Below are positions 14,389 through 17,072 of a DNA stretch of 17,072 nucleotides, one piece after another (position 1 is the first letter of the stretch; each line of letters opens with the position of its first letter). The notes beneath the pieces are model-generated. The model was not told the DNA's origin and made no database searches. It saw only the letters and a program-made list of their open reading frames with translations. The position numbers and the translations under genes are program-made. The DNA is from Dictyoglomus sp. NZ13-RE01 (lineage in GTDB: Bacteria; Dictyoglomota; Dictyoglomia; Dictyoglomales; Dictyoglomaceae), in the NCBI GenBank assembly GCA_002878375.1, contig NIRF01000020.1, positions 1 through 17,072 on the forward strand, read 5' to 3'.

Positions 14389-14571
14389 TCAGATTTCATT
14401 TAGGTTTTTTATTATCAAAAATAATATGATTAATGAAATAATAATAGAGATAATGGTGATGTATAGCTCAATTCCTGACCTTCTCCAGAATATGAGCCAT
14501 AATATCCCCATTACTATTACAAAAATTAGGGCTAAGATTTGTTGAGGTGGTTTTTTTATTCTTTTATCCAT
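14389..14571 (-). CDS. Small two-helix membrane protein, unknown function
   Basis: A 60-residue frame starting at the ATG at 14571, inside the last codons of the preceding ATPase gene (overlap of 16 bases), as in translationally coupled genes. After a basic start (MDKRIKKPPQQ) it has two hydrophobic segments, LALIFVIVMGILWLIFW and ITIISIIISLIILFLII, joined by a short RRSGIELY linker. I do not recognise it. Length, overlap and two clean helices suggest a real gene, but a chance hydrophobic ORF in AT-rich DNA is not excluded. A GTG at 14583 in the same frame is an alternative start. It ends near the hairpin at 14316-14350. Confidence 0.5.
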   Translation of the reverse strand: MDKRIKKPPQQILALIFVIVMGILWLIFWRRSGIELYITIISIIISLIILFLIIKNLNEI

Positions 14572-15572
14572 GGAGGGATCCACTTAGGTAGGTCCTTCCA
14601 AAAGAAGCAGGCAACCTCATGCTTTTCATTAACATTTTCTAAAACAGGATCTTCTCTTAAACAAATATCTTGAGAATATAAGCAGGCATGAGAGAAAGGA
14701 CATGAATTTTTGCCCAGTTCTCTTTTTGGTGGTTCGTAGGATCTTAATTCTGGTATTTTTTTCTCTTTTGCTAAATCAGGATCGGAAATAGGGGTTGCAG
14801 ATATCAAAGTTCTTGTGTAGGGATGTAAAGGATTGTTTATGACCTCTTCACATTCTCCTTTTTCTACAATTCTTCCTCCATATAATATGACTAATTTCCC
14901 TCCATTAGTTGCAAAGAACCTTGCAGCTCCAATGTCATGTAGAATTAGTATTATAGAAAGTCCTAATTCTTTGTTAAGAATTTTTAGAAGTTGAATAATA
15001 GTAGCTCTAAGAGACATATCTATCATGCTTATGGGCTCATCCGCAATAAGAATTTCTGGATTTGCTGTGAGAGCCCTTGCAATGGCAAGTCTTTGTCTTC
15101 CACCTCCAGAAAGATGATGGGGATATTTATTTAAAAAATAGGAAGGAGGTGTAAGACCAACTAAATTGAGAAGTTCCTCAACTTTATTATCAATCTGCTT
15201 TCCTCTAATATTATTGTTTTTCTTAAGAGGATCCGCCAACGTAGAATATATGTTTCTTGATGGATGTAAGGAAGCATAAGGATCTTGATGTACATATTGG
15301 ACTTTTGTTCTTAAATAGGATAATTCTTTCTTAGATATGTTTGACAAATCCCTTCCAAACCATTTTATTTTTCCTTTTGTTGGTGTTTCCAAAAGGCTTG
15401 CAATTCTTGCCAATGTAGTTTTTCCCATTCCACTTTCACCAATAATTGCCCATCTATCTTGTTTATTTATTTTTAAATTGATACCCTCTAATGCAACAAT
15501 ATATTTTTTATTAAAGTAGCCTCGGGTAAATATTTTGGTAACTCCTTCTAATTCTAATACTGGAATTTCCAT
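14556..15572 (-). CDS. ABC transporter ATP-binding protein, OppF/DppF type
   Basis: A 338-residue ATPase subunit of a peptide/oligosaccharide (Opp/Dpp family) importer. It has Walker A GESGMGKTT (45-53), the signature LSGGGRQR (154-161), Walker B ILIADE (174-179) and the H-loop His212 (LILHDI). The signature has Gly where Gln is usual (LSGGQ), and the D-loop reads SMID rather than SALD. The extended C-terminus carries the family cysteine cluster (CPFSHACLYSQDIC, later VACFFW) seen in Opp/Dpp ATPases. It follows the OppD-type gene by 15 bases, with GGAGG about 11 bases before the start. In thermophilic sugar users such transporters often carry oligosaccharides rather than peptides; the missing binding protein leaves the substrate open. 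Confidence 0.85.
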   Translation of the reverse strand: MEIPVLELEGVTKIFTRGYFNKKYIVALEGINLKINKQDRWAIIGESGMGKTTLARIASLLETPTKGKIKWFGRDLSNISKKELSYLRTKVQYVHQDPYASLHPSRNIYSTLADPLKKNNNIRGKQIDNKVEELLNLVGLTPPSYFLNKYPHHLSGGGRQRLAIARALTANPEILIADEPISMIDMSLRATIIQLLKILNKELGLSIILILHDIGAARFFATNGGKLVILYGGRIVEKGECEEVINNPLHPYTRTLISATPISDPDLAKEKKIPELRSYEPPKRELGKNSCPFSHACLYSQDICLREDPVLENVNEKHEVACFFWKDLPKWIPPWIKE

Positions 15573-15587
15573 TCTTACATACTCCTC

Positions 15588-16550
15588 CTATTTATAAAGA
15601 TAGCATGCAACTTCTCTGTTATTATCTATAGAGAACATTGGAGGTTTTTCCTTTTTACACTCTTCTTTAACATATGGACATCTTGGATGAAATCTACAAC
15701 CAGAGGGCGGATTTAGTAAACTTGGGGGATCTCCTGGAATTCCCTTTATCTTTTCTGGATCTGAGATTAAACTCATTATAGAGTTAACTAAGCCTTGAGT
15801 ATATGGATGTTTTGGATCTTTTAGGATACTTCTTGTAGGACCACTTTCTACAATATTTCCTGCATATACTACACAGATTCTATCGGAAAGCTCTGCAGCA
15901 ACTGCTATATCATGGGTAACAAAAATTAAAGTGAGATTAAGCTCTTTCTTAAGATTTTTTAGAAGTTGGATAATGTGGGCTTGAGTTAATACATCTAATG
16001 CTGATGTAGGCTCATCTAATATGAGAATTTTAGGGTTGAATATTAGGGAAAGAGCAATAAGGACTCTCTGTTTCATTCCTCCTGATAATTGATGAGGAAA
16101 GGAATATAGGACGTTTTTGGGATCAAGTCTTACAAGCGATATTAATTCTTCCGCCCTTTCAATTATTTTACTGTTTTGCCAATTATTGTTATGGGCATAA
16201 ACTGTATCAAAGAAATGATCTATTATTTTCATGGTTGGATTTAGAGATTGCTGGGCTGCCTGAGGAACTAATGCTATCTCAGACCATCTTATTTTTCTTA
16301 GCTCGCTTTCAGGAAGATTTAGAAGATTTTTACCATTATAGATTACTTCTCCTTCGAGAATTTTTGAATTAGGAGGGAGAGTTAGAGTCATTGCTTCAAT
16401 GATGGTGCTTTTTCCAGAGGCACTTTCTCCTACAATAGCAGATACAGTATTTTCTTCTATATCAAAAGATACGCCATCACAAGCTTTTATAGTTCCTTCC
16501 CTAACCAAATAAACCGCCTTAAGATTTTTTACAGATAATATAGTTCCCAC
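15588..16550 (-). CDS. ABC transporter ATP-binding protein, OppD/DppD type
   Basis: A 320-residue ATPase with canonical motifs: Walker A GESASGKST (41-49), signature LSGGMKQR (155-162), Walker B ILILDE (175-180), D-loop SALD and H-loop His213. The C-terminal cysteine cluster CRFHPRCPYVKEEC with a final VACYLYK is typical of OppD-type subunits. The start is a GTG at 16550 that shares its first base with the TAG stop of the upstream permease, a one-base overlap indicating coupled translation; GGAGGT lies 7 bases upstream. It would pair with the OppF-type ATPase to drive a two-permease importer. That permease is broken in this window, so the ATPase probably has no local partner. Confidence 0.88.
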   Translation of the reverse strand: MGTILSVKNLKAVYLVREGTIKACDGVSFDIEENTVSAIVGESASGKSTIIEAMTLTLPPNSKILEGEVIYNGKNLLNLPESELRKIRWSEIALVPQAAQQSLNPTMKIIDHFFDTVYAHNNNWQNSKIIERAEELISLVRLDPKNVLYSFPHQLSGGMKQRVLIALSLIFNPKILILDEPTSALDVLTQAHIIQLLKNLKKELNLTLIFVTHDIAVAAELSDRICVVYAGNIVESGPTRSILKDPKHPYTQGLVNSIMSLISDPEKIKGIPGDPPSLLNPPSGCRFHPRCPYVKEECKKEKPPMFSIDNNREVACYLYK

Positions 16551-16757
16551 TATTCATACCTCCGTAGCTTTGGATTAAATATTTCTTCTATTCCTTGAGC
16601 AAAAAGAATTCCTCCATATATTAATAAAACTATATGAATCATTATGATTATTGGATAATGAAAACCACGAGGAGTGTATAAAGCACCTGCCTGATATAAT
16701 GCATAATTAAGCATTACTCCCCAATGGGTTGGATCAAATTTGGCAAGACCAAGAAAC
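16550..16757 (-). pseudogene. OppC/DppC-type permease, 3' fragment truncated by the IS
   Basis: About 69 residues with the C-terminal end of an OppC-type permease: FLGLAKFDPTHWGVMLNYA, then a last transmembrane helix (IIIMIHIVLLIYGGILFAQG) and the usual NPKLRRYE terminus. Family members are 280-300 residues, so about three quarters of the gene is missing. The break coincides exactly with the IS end at 16758: upstream bases of the same frame belong to the IS repeat. An ATG at 16774 inside the IS could start a 74-residue chimera but has no function in view. The rest of the gene may survive elsewhere in the genome. Confidence 0.8.
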
Positions 16758-16859
16758 ATCTGACCTGTAATCATTTTTTGAAAAGAAAAACCTCCCAGGG
16801 TTAGAATTAGATTAGAAAGATATCATATCCAAACCCCGGGAGGTGAAAACTATGGTCAT
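16758..16859 (+). repeat. IS 5'-end repeat, right copy (inverted partner at 118-219)
   Basis: This is the reverse complement of the left copy over 102 bases with about four to five differences. It begins ATCTGACCTGTAATCA at the break in the permease gene and ends within codon 3 of the transposase. The two copies face outward, so the 16.5 kb between them is bounded by inverted element ends. Confidence 0.85.
16790..16844 (+). promoter_or_regulatory. Hairpin sequestering the transposase ribosome site, right IS copy
   Basis: ACCTCCCAGGGTT (16790-16802) pairs with AACCCCGGGAGGT (16832-16844), 12 of 13 positions, burying the GGGAGGTG ribosome site 7 bases before the transposase ATG at 16852. The stem is kept in both IS copies although the loop bases have diverged, which hints at selection on the fold. 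Confidence 0.6.
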
Positions 16860-17072
16860 AGCAAGCTTTATCTTTAAATCTTGTTAATCCCATTAACTAC
16901 TCCTCTACTCAAGCTTTGGTAAATAGATTTAGAAGATTTTTTACATATCTAATTGATTGAAAGTATCTCTTTACTTCTTCCATTAATTCCAAAAGGGACA
17001 GTTTTTATCTTTGATAGAGAATTTACATATAGAAGACTGATGGAATTTCTAAAAGATAAAGGGATGAATTTT
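16852..17072 (+). pseudogene. Decayed IS transposase gene (DDE type, IS4-like), runs off right edge
   Basis: The ATG at 16852 gives MVIASFIFKSC and stops. Shifted by one base, the frame reads ALSLNLVNPINYSSTQALVNRFRRFFTYLID before a stop at 16960. In a third frame, from 16953, the sequence reads LIESISLLLPLIPKGTVFIF, then DREFTYRRLMEFLKDKGMNF, open to the edge. FDREF with a following LxxxLKxKGxxF matches the second catalytic Asp block of IS4-like DDE transposases. The distance from the start to this block (about 55 codons) is far too short, so the gene carries internal deletions and frameshifts and is dead. Homology to the left copy ends after eight coding bases. Confidence 0.7.

Noticed and set aside
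14339-14545. 68-codon plus-strand ORF after the GH2 gene
   Set aside because: It starts inside a hairpin, has no upstream ribosome site, and lies opposite the hydrophobic minus-strand frame, which explains its composition.

Overview
The window is AT-rich bacterial DNA with dense, purine-rich coding strands, strong GGAGG ribosome sites, many hemicellulose-utilisation genes and a Lys/Glu/Ile-rich proteome. This suggests an anaerobic thermophilic saccharolytic bacterium. My best guess is a Dictyoglomus-like organism, inferred from style and gene content rather than from any database match.

Layout. (1) 1-219: the 5' end of an IS-type transposase gene reading out to the left, with its 102-bp leader. 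(2) 264-450: a GC-rich structured RNA with its own sigma-70-type promoter, a long-range closing helix and a U-tract; then a small sigma-70-like factor (547-1002) overlapping a convergent SDR reductase. (3) 1843-3309: a secreted stand-alone carbohydrate-binding protein, then a convergent YdjC/ChbG-type deacetylase. (4) 3377-3647: fourteen DnaA boxes (eight perfect) beside a DnaA-trio-like stretch and an AT-rich tract, a strong candidate for the chromosomal origin, with no dnaA or dnaN beside it. (5) 3723-5514: a restriction-modification remnant, in which the methyltransferase is frameshifted and has lost its catalytic motif IV while a PD-(D/E)XK nuclease ORF stays open. (6) 5745-14308: a sugar-utilisation operon with a ROK regulator, an ABC sugar importer (binding protein and two permeases, no ATPase), a GH43 enzyme whose signal peptide is out of frame at a poly-A run, and a large GH2 enzyme. 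(7) 14389-16757, minus strand: two Opp/Dpp-type ATPases, a small membrane ORF after them, and the 3' end of an OppC-type permease cut off by the second IS copy. (8) 16758-17072: the second IS end, inverted relative to the first, followed by a decayed transposase gene.

How it works together. The ROK regulator probably controls import of xylan- or arabinoxylan-derived oligosaccharides by the ABC importer and their hydrolysis by the GH43 and GH2 enzymes. The deacetylase and the secreted carbohydrate-binding protein fit the same lifestyle. The importer presumably borrows an MsmK/MalK-type ATPase encoded elsewhere. The Opp module is orphaned, since its binding protein, first permease and most of the second are absent. 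Genes left of the DnaA-box cluster (deacetylase, SDR) run left and the long operon to the right runs right, which fits replication diverging from that point. The most notable items are the DnaA-box/DnaA-trio cluster, the unidentified structured RNA, the broken methyltransferase beside an open nuclease, and the frameshifted secretion signal of GH43.
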